64,000 bases of DNA from Paracoccaceae bacterium (GCA_020832655.1 JAFIEF010000004.1:1-64000), one strand, 5' to 3'; counted from the first letter of the stretch, positions 28,176 through 40,700 are shown. Translations and numbers: made by a program. Notes: generated by a model from the sequence alone, not told the origin.

Positions 28176-28449
28176 GCTGTTGGTGTCCTTGCTGATTTGC
28201 TTTCATTCAACTGCGCCATAGTTGGCGGATATGTTTCACCAGTATAGGCCGTATCACGCCACAGTGATGGAAACAGCGCCAAATCCCCGGCTTTCATGCC
28301 CCGCCCCCTGCGACATGGCACGATTCCCGGCCAAAATTGCATGATTGCGAATTGACTTGTGGCAGGCGGGGCCGTAATCAGCGGGCTTGAATGTGAATGG
28401 GTGGCCGAATCCGGTGGGATTGCGGTTGCCGGAATGAAGGAACGGAGCG

Positions 28450-28584
28450 ATGAAACGCACCTATCAGCCCAGCAATCTGGTCCGCAAGCGTCGTCACGGC
28501 TTTCGCGCGCGCATGGCCACCAAGGCCGGCCGCAAGATCCTGAATGCACGCCGCCGCATGGGCCGCAAGAAGCTTTCGGCCTGA
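28450..28584 (+). CDS. rpmH: 50S ribosomal protein L34
   Basis: Translates to [44 protein letters not shown] (below the ORF-track length cut-off). Confidence 0.98.
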   Translation: MKRTYQPSNLVRKRRHGFRARMATKAGRKILNARRRMGRKKLSA

Positions 28585-28765
28585 AGCAATTTCAGAAAAA
28601 GTTGCCAGACTTTTTCGGTTCGAGATTGCGCCAAAGCGGACCGCCTTGAGTGGATTGGCCTGCACGCACAGGCAAGACAGGACGATGATGACAGCGCCGT
28701 CGGGATCAGATGTGGCAAGGCAGGACGCCCGCGCCGCAGACGCCCCGGCGGCTTTGTCATGCGCA

Positions 28766-29107
28766 ATGCCCGAAACCCTGCGACAACGCGCCGATTTCCT
28801 GAGTGTGGCCAAGGCGCGGCGCATGCCCTGCCCGGCCTTCCTGCTGCAGGCACGCGTGCGGGGTGATGGCGCGGCAATGCGGGTGGGGTTCACCTGTTCG
28901 AAAAAGCTTGGCAATGCCGTGACCCGCAACCGCGCCAAGCGCCGCCTGCGCGCGATTGCGCGGCAGGTCTTGCCAAGGCATGGGCAGGCAGGGTGGGATT
29001 ATGTGCTGGTGGGCCGCCCACAGGCCACAGTCAGCCGCGATTTTGCTGCCATGTGCGCCGATCTGCGCGCAGCGCTGGCCAAGCTGCATCAGGGGGGCAA
29101 GGCATGA
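28766..29107 (+). CDS. rnpA: Ribonuclease P protein component (alternative start 28685)
   Basis: '[21 protein letters not shown]', '[27 protein letters not shown]'. Confidence 0.93.
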   Translation: MPETLRQRADFLSVAKARRMPCPAFLLQARVRGDGAAMRVGFTCSKKLGNAVTRNRAKRRLRAIARQVLPRHGQAGWDYVLVGRPQATVSRDFAAMCADLRAALAKLHQGGKA

Positions 29108-29376
29108 CACCGCTGGCCTGGGTCTTGTCGCTGCCAGTGCGGCTTTATCGCGTGGTCTTCAGCCCCTGGGTAGGGCATAATTGCCGCTATCAGCCCACCT
29201 GTTCGGCCTATGCGCTGGAAGCGCTGGAACGCCACGGCGCGATCAGGGGCGCGTGGCTGGCCGCACGCCGTATCGGGCGCTGCCACCCCTGGGGCAGTTC
29301 AGGCTATGACCCGGTGCCGGGGGCAGACCCCGCGCATGATGCCTGCAAGCCAAAGGGGCATGACCATGCGCGATGA
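29104..29376 (+). CDS. yidD: Membrane protein insertion efficiency factor YidD
   Basis: '[31 protein letters not shown]...[17 protein letters not shown]'. Confidence 0.95.
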   Translation: MTPLAWVLSLPVRLYRVVFSPWVGHNCRYQPTCSAYALEALERHGAIRGAWLAARRIGRCHPWGSSGYDPVPGADPAHDACKPKGHDHAR

Positions 29377-30220
29377 CTCCGACCTGCCCCTGATCCTGCG
29401 CGACGCGCCCGACACGACCGAGTTTCGCAAGCTGCGCAAACGCATCATCCGCGACACCCGCACGGTGATCGAGCAATACGGCATGGTCGAACCCGGCGCG
29501 CGCTGGCTGGTGTGCCTGTCGGGCGGCAAGGACAGCTACACGCTGCTGGCCGCGCTGATAGAGCTGCAATGGCGCGGGCTGCTGCCGGTTGATCTGCTGG
29601 CCTGCAATCTGGATCAGGGCCAGCCGGGCTTTCCGGCAACGGTGCTGCCGGATTTCCTGACCAGAATGCAGCTTCCCCACCGGATCGAGTATCAGGACAC
29701 TTATTCCATTGTCATGGACAAGGTGCCGCAGGGGCGCACCTATTGCGCGCTGTGTTCGCGGCTGCGGCGTGGCAATCTGTACCGCATTGCGCGCGAGGAA
29801 GGCTGCAGCGCCGTGGTGCTGGGCCATCATCGCGATGATCTGCTGGAAACCTTCTTCATGAACCTGTTTCATGGCGGGCGGCTGGCCACCATGCCGCCCA
29901 AGCTGGTCAATGAAGAGGGCGATCTGTTCGTCTATCGCCCGCTGGCCTTTGTGGCAGAGGAAGATTGCGACCGCTTTGCCCGCGCGATGAATTACCCCAT
30001 CATTCCCTGCGATCTGTGCGGGTCGCAGGACGGGTTGCAGCGCATGCAGGTCAAGGCGCTGCTGGATGAATGGGAAAAGCGCAGTCCGGGGCGGCGTAAT
30101 GTGATGTTCCGCGCGCTGCTGAATGTGCGCCCCTCGCATCTGGCCGACCCACAGCTTTTCGACTTCCTGTCGCTGGCCACGGCTGGGGCGGGAAAGTTGC
30201 GCTGCGGCGAAGAAGGATAG
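29360..30220 (+). CDS. ttcA: tRNA 2-thiocytidine biosynthesis protein TtcA-like ATPase
   Basis: '[12 protein letters not shown]' (PP-loop), '[16 protein letters not shown]', '[19 protein letters not shown]', 'CDLCGSQ'. Confidence 0.9.
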   Translation: MTMRDDSDLPLILRDAPDTTEFRKLRKRIIRDTRTVIEQYGMVEPGARWLVCLSGGKDSYTLLAALIELQWRGLLPVDLLACNLDQGQPGFPATVLPDFLTRMQLPHRIEYQDTYSIVMDKVPQGRTYCALCSRLRRGNLYRIAREEGCSAVVLGHHRDDLLETFFMNLFHGGRLATMPPKLVNEEGDLFVYRPLAFVAEEDCDRFARAMNYPIIPCDLCGSQDGLQRMQVKALLDEWEKRSPGRRNVMFRALLNVRPSHLADPQLFDFLSLATAGAGKLRCGEEG

Positions 30221-30228
30221 CGCGGCCT

Positions 30229-31500
30229 TCAGACGTTTTCGCGCAGCACCCCCCCCGCCAGATAGAGCGAGCCGCAGATCAGCACATGCGCCTGCGGGTC
30301 GCGCGCCGCGATATGGCGCAGCGCATCCATCACGCTTTCAGCCTCGGTGGCAGGGATACCGGCCGCGCTGGCTTGCTGCGCCGTCTCGGAGGCGGACAGC
30401 GTCGCCGCCTCGCCAGGGATAGGCACAGCAAACAGATGCTGCGCATGGGCGGCCAGCGGGCGCATGAAGCCCGCCACATCCTTGGTGTTCAGCATCCCGC
30501 AGATCAGCCAGACGCGCCCCACCCCCATCTGCGCCAGCGTGGCAGAAATTGCCTGACCGGCGGCCGGGTTGTGCCCGCCATCAAGCCATAGCGTGCCAGC
30601 AGGCAGCGCATCGACCAGCGGCCCCTGGCGCAGGCGTTGCATCCGCGCGGGCCATTCGGCGCGGCGCATCGCGGCCTCGGCCCCCGCATCATGGCCCAGC
30701 GCACGCAGGGCTGCCAATGCCATGCCTGCATTCTGCACCTGATGCGGCCCGGCCAGACGCGGCAGGGGCAGATCCAGCAGCCCGGTTTCGTCCTGGTAGA
30801 TCAGCCGCCCGCCATCTGTGCTGACATGCCAGTGCTGACCACAGGCCAGAAGCGGCGCGCCCAGCCGCGCGGCGCGCGCCTCGATCACCTGAGCCGCGAC
30901 ATCATCCTGCGGCCCGACCACAACCGGCACACCGCGCTTGATGATGCCGGCCTTTTCGCCCGCGATCTGGGCCAGGGTCTCGCCCAGATATTGCTGATGA
31001 TCCAGACTGATCGGGGTGATGATGCTCAATGCGGGGTGGTCAATGACATTGGTCGCATCCAGCCGCCCGCCCAAGCCCACTTCCAGCAGCGTGTAATCGG
31101 CGCGCGCGCGGGTGAAGGCCAGCAGCGCGGCGCAGGTCGTGATCTCGAAATAGGTAATGGCGTCCGTGCCATTGGCGGTCAGGCATTCATCCAGCAGCGC
31201 GCTCAGCGCATCTTCGGAAATCAGCCTGCCCGCCAGCCGGATGCGTTCATGAAACCGCGCCAGATGCGGGCTGGTATAGGCATGCACGCTGCATCCCGCC
31301 CCCTCCAGCCCCGCGCGGATCATCGCAAGCGTCGAGCCTTTGCCATTGGTGCCCGCAATATGCACCACCGGCGGCAGGCGGCGTTCGGGATGGTCCAGCG
31401 CGGCCAGCAGGCGCCAGACCCGGTCCAGCGTCAGGTCGATGATCTTGGGGTGGAACGTCATCATCCGCGCCAAAAGCGCGTCAGACCCCTGCACGGGCAT
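30229..31500 (-). CDS. folC: Folylpolyglutamate synthase / dihydrofolate synthase
   Basis: 'VHIAGTNGKGSTLAMI', 'YTSPHLARFHERIRL', 'LLEVGLGGRLDATNVI'. Confidence 0.94.
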   Translation of the reverse strand: MPVQGSDALLARMMTFHPKIIDLTLDRVWRLLAALDHPERRLPPVVHIAGTNGKGSTLAMIRAGLEGAGCSVHAYTSPHLARFHERIRLAGRLISEDALSALLDECLTANGTDAITYFEITTCAALLAFTRARADYTLLEVGLGGRLDATNVIDHPALSIITPISLDHQQYLGETLAQIAGEKAGIIKRGVPVVVGPQDDVAAQVIEARAARLGAPLLACGQHWHVSTDGGRLIYQDETGLLDLPLPRLAGPHQVQNAGMALAALRALGHDAGAEAAMRRAEWPARMQRLRQGPLVDALPAGTLWLDGGHNPAAGQAISATLAQMGVGRVWLICGMLNTKDVAGFMRPLAAHAQHLFAVPIPGEAATLSASETAQQASAAGIPATEAESVMDALRHIAARDPQAHVLICGSLYLAGGVLRENV

Positions 31501-31502
31501 GC

Positions 31503-32426
31503 TCAGCGGCTTTCCGAAGCAGGCGGCAAGGCAGGCACGCCCTTGTCGGGGGCTGGCAGATCACCATGCACAACCGGGCCTTGTTGGGTCAGCATCCGCA
31601 GGATGGTGGCGATTTCCTCGCGCAGCTTCTGGCGCGGGGTAACGCGGTCCAGCATGCCGTGATCGCGCAGATATTCGGCCCGCTGAAAGCCCTCGGGCAG
31701 GGTTTCGCGGATGGTCTGTTCGATCACGCGCGGCCCGGCAAAACAGATCAGCGCGCCGGGTTCGGCGATCTGGACATCGCCCAGCATGGCATAGCTGGCC
31801 GTCACGCCCCCGGTGGTGGGATGGGTCAGCACCACGATATAGGGCAAGCCTGCCTCGCGCAGCATATCGATGGCAACGGTGCTGCGCGGCATCTGCATCA
31901 GCGACAAGATACCTTCCTGCATGCGCGCCCCGCCCGCGGCGGAAAACAAGACCAGTGGCAGTCGATGGCGCACGGCATGTTCACAGGCGGCGATAATGGC
32001 GTTGCCGACATACATGCCCATCGACCCGCCCATGAAACTGAAATCCTGCGCCACAGCGACAAGGCGGGTGCGCATCACCTCGCCTTCAGCGACCAGCATG
32101 GCTTCCTTCTCGCCCGTGGATTTCTGCGCCGCCTTCATCCGGTCGGGATATTTCTTCTGATCGCGAAAATGCAGCGGATCAGCCACCGGCTGGGGCACGG
32201 CGATTTCATGGAACAGGCCACCATCAAAGAAATGCCCGAACCGCGCACGCGGCGCGATGGTCATGTGATGGCCGCAGGATGTGCAGACGCGCTGATTCTC
32301 GGCCAGTTCGCGATGGAACAGCATGGTGCCGCAGCCGGGGCATTTCTCCCACAGGTTTTCGGGCATTTCACGGCGCGAAAACAGCGAGTTGATTGTGGGG
32401 CGGACGTAATTCGTGATCCAGTTCAT
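31503..32426 (-). CDS. accD: Acetyl-CoA carboxylase carboxyltransferase subunit beta
   Basis: '[26 protein letters not shown]' zinc finger; '[15 protein letters not shown]'. Confidence 0.96.
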   Translation of the reverse strand: MNWITNYVRPTINSLFSRREMPENLWEKCPGCGTMLFHRELAENQRVCTSCGHHMTIAPRARFGHFFDGGLFHEIAVPQPVADPLHFRDQKKYPDRMKAAQKSTGEKEAMLVAEGEVMRTRLVAVAQDFSFMGGSMGMYVGNAIIAACEHAVRHRLPLVLFSAAGGARMQEGILSLMQMPRSTVAIDMLREAGLPYIVVLTHPTTGGVTASYAMLGDVQIAEPGALICFAGPRVIEQTIRETLPEGFQRAEYLRDHGMLDRVTPRQKLREEIATILRMLTQQGPVVHGDLPAPDKGVPALPPASESR

Positions 32427-32483
32427 AGGCACCACCTTGCAGGGTCTGGCGATTGCAATACTGGCGCGCGGCGCGAATTGCAA

Positions 32484-33374
32484 TCAGCGCGCGCGCAGCC
32501 ACCAGCGACACACAGCCCAGATCAGCACCATGCCCAGCATGTCGAGGCCCAGCATGACCGACATCACCTCGGGGTCTTCGGGGCCGAAAGGCAAGCGATA
32601 AAGCGCCAGCCCGTCCAGCGCCTCGCCGGTGGTGAACACAAGCATCGCCAGCAGGTTATTGGCGAAATGCAGCCCCCAGGCCACGCCCAGCGACCCGCTG
32701 CGCGCGGTCAGATCGGCCAGAATCAGACCGAAAAACCCTGTCGCAAGCACAACCAGCCAGACCGACCCGCCCATTTCCTGCGGCGCGTAATGAACCAGCC
32801 CGAACAGCACCGAGGGCAGCACCATCCACGCCCATCGCGCGGCAAAGCGCGCCGCGAGTTGCTGTTGCAGATAGCCGCGAAACACCAGTTCCTCGGCCCC
32901 GGTCTGGATCAGCAGCCCGATCAGCGCCAGCGGCAGGAACATGACCCAGACCGACCAGTTCACGCCGCGTTCCAGTTCCAGAAAGAACAGGAAATAGAAC
33001 ACTCCGGGCGATGACAGCGCCAGAAATATCCCCATCGCCACCAGAAAATCACGCAGCACTACGGCGCGGGGGCCGAACAGGCTGGCAATGGGGCGGTGAT
33101 GGATGAAGCGCGCGGCGGCAAATACCCCCAGCGCCATGCCGACAAAGGTCAGCAGAAGGAAGATCAGCGAAGCGGGGCTGCGCCCGAGGCCAACCTCTGC
33201 CAGCCCGGCCTCCAGCGCCTTCAGGCCGATGACGGGCCATAATGCCAGCCCCGTCAGCGCCATCCAGCCCAGATAGACCAGCATCACCACTGCCAGCCCC
33301 AGCAGCAGCCGCCATATCTGCGGGCGCAGCCTTGCGGGGGCAACGAAACGATCAAACACCAATGGCGACAACAT
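32484..33374 (-). CDS. CPBP-family intramembrane glutamic endopeptidase
   Basis: 'GAEELVFRGYLQQQL', 'VLFGLVHY', 'WGLHFANNLLAM'. Confidence 0.88.
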   Translation of the reverse strand: MLSPLVFDRFVAPARLRPQIWRLLLGLAVVMLVYLGWMALTGLALWPVIGLKALEAGLAEVGLGRSPASLIFLLLTFVGMALGVFAAARFIHHRPIASLFGPRAVVLRDFLVAMGIFLALSSPGVFYFLFFLELERGVNWSVWVMFLPLALIGLLIQTGAEELVFRGYLQQQLAARFAARWAWMVLPSVLFGLVHYAPQEMGGSVWLVVLATGFFGLILADLTARSGSLGVAWGLHFANNLLAMLVFTTGEALDGLALYRLPFGPEDPEVMSVMLGLDMLGMVLIWAVCRWWLRAR

Positions 33375-33529
33375 CTGCACTCTCCACTTGCGGCGCGGGA
33401 CAGGCGCAACTGCGGGTCTCAGCCCCACAGATAGCCCCTGCCCGGTGCCCTTCAAACAGATCGGCGGCGGGGTGACAATGCTGCGCGAAAATGACACTGT
33501 AGCGTGCCGGGTCGGGCAGGGAACAGCAT

Positions 33530-34960
33530 ATGGCGACCGTCACAGTCGTTCTGGTCATCATCTTGCAGGTTACATTCATCATCCGCGCGCTGCTGCGTGC
33601 GGGGCTGACGCCATCTGCCCGGCTGGCCTGGGTGACGATGATTTCAGCGCTGCCGGGCGTTGGAATCGCGGCCTATTTCCTGTTCGGCGAAATCCGGCTG
33701 GCACGCGCGCGGCGCGAGCGCATGCGCGAGGTGCGCCACAAGCTTCTGGCTGCGCAACCCATCCCGGCCCCGTTGGATGATCTGGCGCGGGCAGGTGCTG
33801 CGCGACCGGCCTTTGCCGCCGGGATGGCGACCAGCCAGTTCCCGCCACGGGCAGGAAACCGCCTGACCCTGCTGCCCGAAAGCGATGCTATGATGGATGA
33901 CATCATCGACGCCATCGATGCTGCGCAGGATCATGTCCATGTGCTGTTCTATATCTGGCTGGCCGACCGCACCGGCACGCGCATGGCCAATGCCCTGATC
34001 AATGCCGCGCGTCGCGGTGTCGCCTGCCGGGTTCTGGTCGATGATCATGGCGCGCGCTGGCTGATCCGGTCCCCGCTTTGGGGGGCGATGCAGCAGGCCG
34101 GGGTTGCGGTGGACCGTGCAGCCCCGGTGGGCAACCCGCTGATCAGCCTGCTGTTCCAGCGCATCGACCTGCGCAATCACCGCAAGATCGTGGTGGTGGA
34201 TAACCGGCTTAGCTGGGTGGGCAGCCGCAATTGTGCGGATGCCGCCTTTTCGATCAAGCCGCGCTATGCGCCCTGGGTCGATCTGCTGGTGCGGCTGGAA
34301 GGGCCGGCGGTGCTGCAACAGCAGGCCGTGTTCCTGCATGACTGGATGACCCATCACGCCGAAGACCTGAGCCATATTCTGCGCAACGCGCCAGAGCCGC
34401 CCGCTATCGGGCCGGTCATGGCGCAGGTCATCGCCTCTGGCCCCGATGACATCTTTACCACGCCCTCTGACACGCTGCGCGCGATGCTCTATGCCGCAAC
34501 CGAGAAGGTGATGCTGACCACCCCCTATTACGTGCCCGACCCGGCACTGCATACGGCGATCTGTTCGGCCGCCGAACGCGGGATCAGGGTCGATCTGATC
34601 CTGCCTGCGCGCAATGACAACCGCATTGTGGGCGCGGCCACCGAAAGCCTGTTTCCCGACCTCTTGCGCAGCGGGGTGCGGATACATCTGTTCCAGGACG
34701 GGCTGATCCATTCCAAGATCGTGACCGTCGATGGCAGTTTCGGCATGATCGGCACGGCCAACCTGGACCATCGCAGTTTTGACCTGAATTACGAAAACCT
34801 GCTCTTGTTCCGCTGCCCGGCTTTCACCGCGGAAATCGATGCGCGGCAGGACAGCTATATCGCGCGCGCCGCGTGCATCGAGCGCGCCGATGTCGCGGCC
34901 TGGTCGCCGTTGCGGCGCTTGCGCAACAACATCATCGCGCTGGCCAGCCCGCTTCTGTAG
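33530..34960 (+). CDS. cls: Cardiolipin synthase (phospholipase D family)
   Basis: Two HKD motifs: 'LRNHRKIVVVDNRLSWVGSRN' (HxK variant) and 'LIHSKIVTVDGSFGMIGTANLDHRSF'. Confidence 0.93.
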   Translation: MATVTVVLVIILQVTFIIRALLRAGLTPSARLAWVTMISALPGVGIAAYFLFGEIRLARARRERMREVRHKLLAAQPIPAPLDDLARAGAARPAFAAGMATSQFPPRAGNRLTLLPESDAMMDDIIDAIDAAQDHVHVLFYIWLADRTGTRMANALINAARRGVACRVLVDDHGARWLIRSPLWGAMQQAGVAVDRAAPVGNPLISLLFQRIDLRNHRKIVVVDNRLSWVGSRNCADAAFSIKPRYAPWVDLLVRLEGPAVLQQQAVFLHDWMTHHAEDLSHILRNAPEPPAIGPVMAQVIASGPDDIFTTPSDTLRAMLYAATEKVMLTTPYYVPDPALHTAICSAAERGIRVDLILPARNDNRIVGAATESLFPDLLRSGVRIHLFQDGLIHSKIVTVDGSFGMIGTANLDHRSFDLNYENLLLFRCPAFTAEIDARQDSYIARAACIERADVAAWSPLRRLRNNIIALASPLL

Positions 34961-34972
34961 CGGCCCGCCTGC

Positions 34973-35245
34973 TCAGGCAGGGCGCGCGACCCCTGCGGCC
35001 TGCGCGATCCTGTCCAGCAGCGGTTTCAGATGTTCCGGGGCGGGTTGCGCGCCTGTCACCCACAGATAGAGATCCTGATCATTTTCCGACAACAGCCGGT
35101 CATAGCCGTCCATTTCCTGCGCGCTCATGGCGTCCAGATGCGCATCGGCATAGGGGCCGAGGATCAGATCCATTTCCTTCATGCCGCGCCGCCAGGACCG
35201 CATGCGCAGCATCTTGCGGCGCGCCTCTTCCGGGGTTGGCTGCAT
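34973..35245 (-). CDS. sdhE: FAD assembly factor SdhE (DUF339)
   Basis: 'RRKMLRMRSWRRGMKEMDLILGPYAD', 'YDRLLSENDQDLYLWVTG'. Confidence 0.93.
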   Translation of the reverse strand: MQPTPEEARRKMLRMRSWRRGMKEMDLILGPYADAHLDAMSAQEMDGYDRLLSENDQDLYLWVTGAQPAPEHLKPLLDRIAQAAGVARPA

Positions 35246-35646
35246 CAGATTGCCTCTCGCAGGATCAGGCGCAGGCGCTTTTCGGCGCGGCCCATCCGGG
35301 TTGCCATGCGTGTCATCTCGGCGCGCATCTCGCGCAGATCCTTGAGCAGCGCATCGGCATCTTCGGCCAGTTCCTCGGGGTCGATCGGCTCTGCCAGCCC
35401 CTCGCCCTCGCCGGTCAGCAGCCAGCGCATCGAGACATTCAGCACCCCGGCCAGCATTTGCAGCTTGTTGGCGCGCGGCTCTGAGCGGTCGTTTTCCCAG
35501 CCTTGCAGCGTCTGCACCTTCACACCCAGGCGGCTGGCCAGCTTCGACACGCTCATGCCCTGCGCCTCGCGTGCGGCGGTCAGGCGGTCGCCGAATGTGG
35601 CGTGATCGGCCGAATACCAGTCATTGGTTTCTGTCTGGTCGCTCAT
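35245..35646 (-). CDS. XRE-family HTH transcriptional regulator
   Basis: 'FGDRLTAAREAQGMSVSKLASRLGVKVQTLQGWENDRSEPRANKLQMLAGVLNVSMRWLLTGEG'. Confidence 0.92.
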   Translation of the reverse strand: MSDQTETNDWYSADHATFGDRLTAAREAQGMSVSKLASRLGVKVQTLQGWENDRSEPRANKLQMLAGVLNVSMRWLLTGEGEGLAEPIDPEELAEDADALLKDLREMRAEMTRMATRMGRAEKRLRLILREAI

Positions 35647-35667
35647 CTTGCACCCTTTCGAATTTGA

Positions 35668-36951
<1,284 letters not shown>

Positions 36952-36952
36952 C

Positions 36953-37366
36953 ATGACCAAGGGCGCGCGCGGCTATTATTTTCGCCCGCGCCCCAATGGC
37001 GCGATGCTGCTGCAAATCCGCCATGACCCGCGCTTGCGGCGCACCGAACTGCACCGCATCGCGGGGATTCAGGCCGATAGCGGCGAGATCAGACCCGCCA
37101 GGGGCCACAACCTGAGCGACGAGGAACGCGCCCTGATCAAGGGCTGGCTGGCGCGCGGCAATGGGTTAAGCGGGCGCGGCAAAAAAGCAGTGGCCGAGAT
37201 CGGCCATATCGCGCATTGGGCACAATTCCGCGCCACCCCCGAAGAGCTGGATGCCGCGACCGACGAATTGCTCTGGGCGATGCAGGATCTGCGCGAGGTT
37301 CTGGTGCGCAGACTGGCGCAGCGCGCCAGTTCGAAGGACGCGCCAGAGACCGGGACCGACGAATAG
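36953..37366 (+). CDS. Conserved hypothetical protein (137 aa)
   Basis: ORF follows aspC-like gene by 1 bp; RBS-free coupled start. Confidence 0.6.
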   Translation: MTKGARGYYFRPRPNGAMLLQIRHDPRLRRTELHRIAGIQADSGEIRPARGHNLSDEERALIKGWLARGNGLSGRGKKAVAEIGHIAHWAQFRATPEELDAATDELLWAMQDLREVLVRRLAQRASSKDAPETGTDE

Positions 37367-37441
37367 GCCGGGCCGGGCGTCAGCGCTGCGGATGAGCGTC
37401 AGACCGACAGCACCACCCTGCACCGGGCGGCACTGCCCGCC

Positions 37442-38773
37442 TCAGACGTAATCCGACCGCACCAGCCCGTATTTCGCCATCTTTTCGTTCAGCGTGCGCC
37501 GCGGCAGGCGCAACTCTTCCATCACGGCGGTGATCGACCCCTTGTGGCGGCGCATGGTATTGTCGATCAGCATACGCTCAAACGCTTCGACATGCTCTTT
37601 CAGCGGCTTGCCTTCGGTGGTCATGACTTCGCTGCTGGCTTCATTATCGGCCATGATCAGCGACATCAGCGCGCCGTCCTCGCGGCGGCTGTGCAGCACG
37701 GTGCGTTCGGCAATATTGACAAGCTGACGCACATTCCCCGGCCAGGGCGCCTGCAATAACTGCGCGGCCTCGGGCATGGTCACACTCGGGGCGGCGCAGC
37801 CATAATCCTCGGCAAAGCGCGTCAGATAGGTGTCAAACAGAGCAAGGATATCTTCGCCCCGCATCCGCAGCGGCGGCAAGACCAGCTTGTGCGCGGCCAG
37901 CCGGTAATACAGATCCGGGCGCAGCACATCCTCTATGGTCTGTCCGGCGGCATGGGTGTTGCAGATGCCGATCACACGGGTTTCGGGGGGCGTGCCCAGA
38001 TCATTGAGGAAGGCCAGCAGCCGCGCCTGACTATCCGGTGCCAGCGCCTCGACGCTTTCCAGAACCAGCGTTCCGCCGCGCGCCTCTTCGGCAAGCGGCT
38101 TGCTGCCCAGATCATCAACCGGACCAAACAGCCGTGTCATGAATTCCGGGTCGGGACAGGCGGCACAGTTGATCGACACCAGCTTGCGCCCCGCGCGCGG
38201 GCCTACCGCATGCAGCGCATGGGCGACCAGCGTCTTGCCGGTGCCGGTTTCGCCATCGATCAGCACATGACCATCGGCCTGCCCGATATCCAGAATATCC
38301 TCGCGCAGGCGCTGCATCACATCCGACGCGCCGACCAGCCGCTGCATGATGCTGCCGCCATCGGACAATTCCTGACGCAATGCCCGGTTTTCCAGCACCT
38401 GCTTGCGGGTCTTGGCCGCGCGCTCTGCCAGCGCCATCATCTTTTCGGGGTCAAAGGGTTTTTCAAGGAAATCAAAGGCACCAAGCCGCATCGCCTCGAC
38501 CGCGATGGGCACATCGCCATGCCCGGTGATCATGATCACGGGAATGGTGCTGTCAAGCGCGACCAGATGCTTCAGAAGCGCCATGCCATCCATGCCGGGC
38601 ATGCGGATATCGGTGATCACCACGCCCGGAAAATCCGCGCCGATCGCCGCCAGTGCCGCCTGACCATCGGCATAGGTTTCGGTGTCGAACCCCGACAGCG
38701 CCATCCACTGGCTGATGGATTGGCGCATATCCTGTTCGTCATCCACGATGGCAACGCGCATCTGCTTGCTCAT
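37442..38773 (-). CDS. dctD: Sigma-54-dependent C4-dicarboxylate response regulator DctD-like
   Basis: Receiver 'VAIVDDEQDMRQSISQWMALSGFDTETYADGQAAL', AAA+ 'GETGTGKTLVAHALH', C-terminal Fis-like HTH; adjacent DctB. Confidence 0.88.
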   Translation of the reverse strand: MSKQMRVAIVDDEQDMRQSISQWMALSGFDTETYADGQAALAAIGADFPGVVITDIRMPGMDGMALLKHLVALDSTIPVIMITGHGDVPIAVEAMRLGAFDFLEKPFDPEKMMALAERAAKTRKQVLENRALRQELSDGGSIMQRLVGASDVMQRLREDILDIGQADGHVLIDGETGTGKTLVAHALHAVGPRAGRKLVSINCAACPDPEFMTRLFGPVDDLGSKPLAEEARGGTLVLESVEALAPDSQARLLAFLNDLGTPPETRVIGICNTHAAGQTIEDVLRPDLYYRLAAHKLVLPPLRMRGEDILALFDTYLTRFAEDYGCAAPSVTMPEAAQLLQAPWPGNVRQLVNIAERTVLHSRREDGALMSLIMADNEASSEVMTTEGKPLKEHVEAFERMLIDNTMRRHKGSITAVMEELRLPRRTLNEKMAKYGLVRSDYV

Positions 38774-38885
38774 GATCCTCTGTCCCCCTGCGACCTGTTG
38801 CATCGTTGTCTATGGTCTGGCCACGCGCATGTCACTGATCGGGAGCAACAAAAGGCAGGTTTGCGCGATGAAAGCTGCGTGATCG

Positions 38886-40652
38886 TCATTCCGCCGCATC
38901 CTGCTGGCTGGCCTGATAACGGGGAAACTCGGCTTCGAACACGGCCCCGCCTTCGGGCGAGTTGATCGCCGACAGCCGGCCGCCATGATCCGTGACAATG
39001 CCCGATGAAATCGCCAGCCCCAGCCCGACACCATGACCAGAGGGCTTGGTGGTATAGAATGGCTCGAACAAGGCTTCGATATCTGCGATCCCGGTGCCAT
39101 TGTCGCGCACGATCAGATTGGCGGTTTCGGCCTGGCTGATGATGATGTCGATCTGCGGCGCATTCACCCCGCGCGTGGCATCGACGGCATTGCGCACAAG
39201 GTTCAGGATCACCTGCTCCACCCGCACCGAATCGCCCATGATCATCACCGGTTCATGCGGGACGGTGCGCACCACCAGAACGCGGGCATCGCGCAGCATC
39301 GGTTCCATCATCGTCAGCGCATCGGCCAGACAGGTGCGCAGGTCTATGGGTGCAAAGGCTTCGCCGCCCTTGCGGGCAAAGGATTTCAGCGTGCGCGCAA
39401 TCGACCCCATCCGGTCGATCAGCCCGTCAATGCGGTCGAAAGAGGCCAGCGCCTCATCGCTGCGCTTGTGGCGCAGCAGCAGCCGCGCACCCGCCAGATA
39501 GGTCTTCATCGCCGCCAGCGGCTGGTTCAGTTCATGACTGACCGAGGCAGACATTTCGCCCAGGCTTGCCAGCTTGGCCGATTGCGCCAGCGTCTGTTCG
39601 GCCACCGCCAGATCCTTCTGTACGCGCAGCCGCGTGGCGATTTCGCGTTGCAGCCGCGCATTCAGCGCGCGCAAATCCTGCGATTCGCGTTCCAGCACGG
39701 CCGATTGCGACAGCGCATTGCGACTGACCAGATAGAAGGTCAGCGCCAGCAAAAACGCAAAGCCGGTCAGCACCAGCGCCAGCACGGAATTCACCCGCTC
39801 GCGCACCGAATCATAGCGCGTGAAGCTGACCAGCCGCCAGCCGCGAAACGGCACGCGCACTTCAGAGCGCAGCACCGCCTCGCCGCGCAGGAAGGTGTCG
39901 GGCGGGGCTTGCGCCCAATCCGCCGTGGCACGCAATGCGCGCGCAATCGCCGAGGGCGCGTCCTGCACTGCCAGCGCGTCTTCCAGACTGCGCCCGCGCC
40001 AGCGCGGTTCGGTGGCCAGAATGATCCGGCCACTGGAATCAAGCAAGGCCACAGCGTCGGCAAAGCCTGCCCAGCTTCGTTCGAATTTCTGCAAATCGGC
40101 GTCCACCACCACCACGCCCAGCAGGTCATTGCCGGACCGGATGTTGCGCGCAAAGGAAAAGCCGAACCCGCCGCTTTCCAACTCCTTGACCAGAAACACC
40201 GTATCGCTGGAACGTCGGGCATCAATGAAGGCCGCATCCTCGCTGCGGTTCTTGTCAAGATGCACGCGGTCAGTGGCGCCCACGACCCGCCCATTGCTGT
40301 CCAGAAGCTCTATCCCGGCGGCCCCGATCTCTTCCTGCAAGGTCATCAGCCGCTGAGAGGTGGTGGCAAAACTGCCCTCGCGCAGCGCCGCGATCAGGTC
40401 CGGGTCGCGCGCCAGCAACAGGGGGACAACCGAATTGCGCTGCAGTTCCGACTGGATATTGCCGGAATACAGCACCAGCCGCAATTCGGCGCGGTTGCGC
40501 GTCGAGTCGGTGAAGCGTTCCGACAGCCAGGAATTCAGGAACCAGATCAGCCCGATCCCGCCGACAACCAGCACCAGAATGACCGCCCGCCCCCAAAGCG
40601 GGATACCCAGAAAACTGGCGCGGCGGTTGTCTAGATCGGGCGTCATGGCCAT
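38886..40652 (-). CDS. dctB: C4-dicarboxylate sensor histidine kinase DctB-like
   Basis: Periplasmic Cache-like domain, 'LASLGEMSASVSHELNQPLAAMKTYLAGARLLL', 'FEPFYTTKPSGHGVGLGLAIS'. Confidence 0.88.
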   Translation of the reverse strand: MAMTPDLDNRRASFLGIPLWGRAVILVLVVGGIGLIWFLNSWLSERFTDSTRNRAELRLVLYSGNIQSELQRNSVVPLLLARDPDLIAALREGSFATTSQRLMTLQEEIGAAGIELLDSNGRVVGATDRVHLDKNRSEDAAFIDARRSSDTVFLVKELESGGFGFSFARNIRSGNDLLGVVVVDADLQKFERSWAGFADAVALLDSSGRIILATEPRWRGRSLEDALAVQDAPSAIARALRATADWAQAPPDTFLRGEAVLRSEVRVPFRGWRLVSFTRYDSVRERVNSVLALVLTGFAFLLALTFYLVSRNALSQSAVLERESQDLRALNARLQREIATRLRVQKDLAVAEQTLAQSAKLASLGEMSASVSHELNQPLAAMKTYLAGARLLLRHKRSDEALASFDRIDGLIDRMGSIARTLKSFARKGGEAFAPIDLRTCLADALTMMEPMLRDARVLVVRTVPHEPVMIMGDSVRVEQVILNLVRNAVDATRGVNAPQIDIIISQAETANLIVRDNGTGIADIEALFEPFYTTKPSGHGVGLGLAISSGIVTDHGGRLSAINSPEGGAVFEAEFPRYQASQQDAAE

Positions 40653-40700
40653 GCACGCCAGAATAGGGCCAATGGCCCCCCCGCTCAAGCGTGGTGCAGC

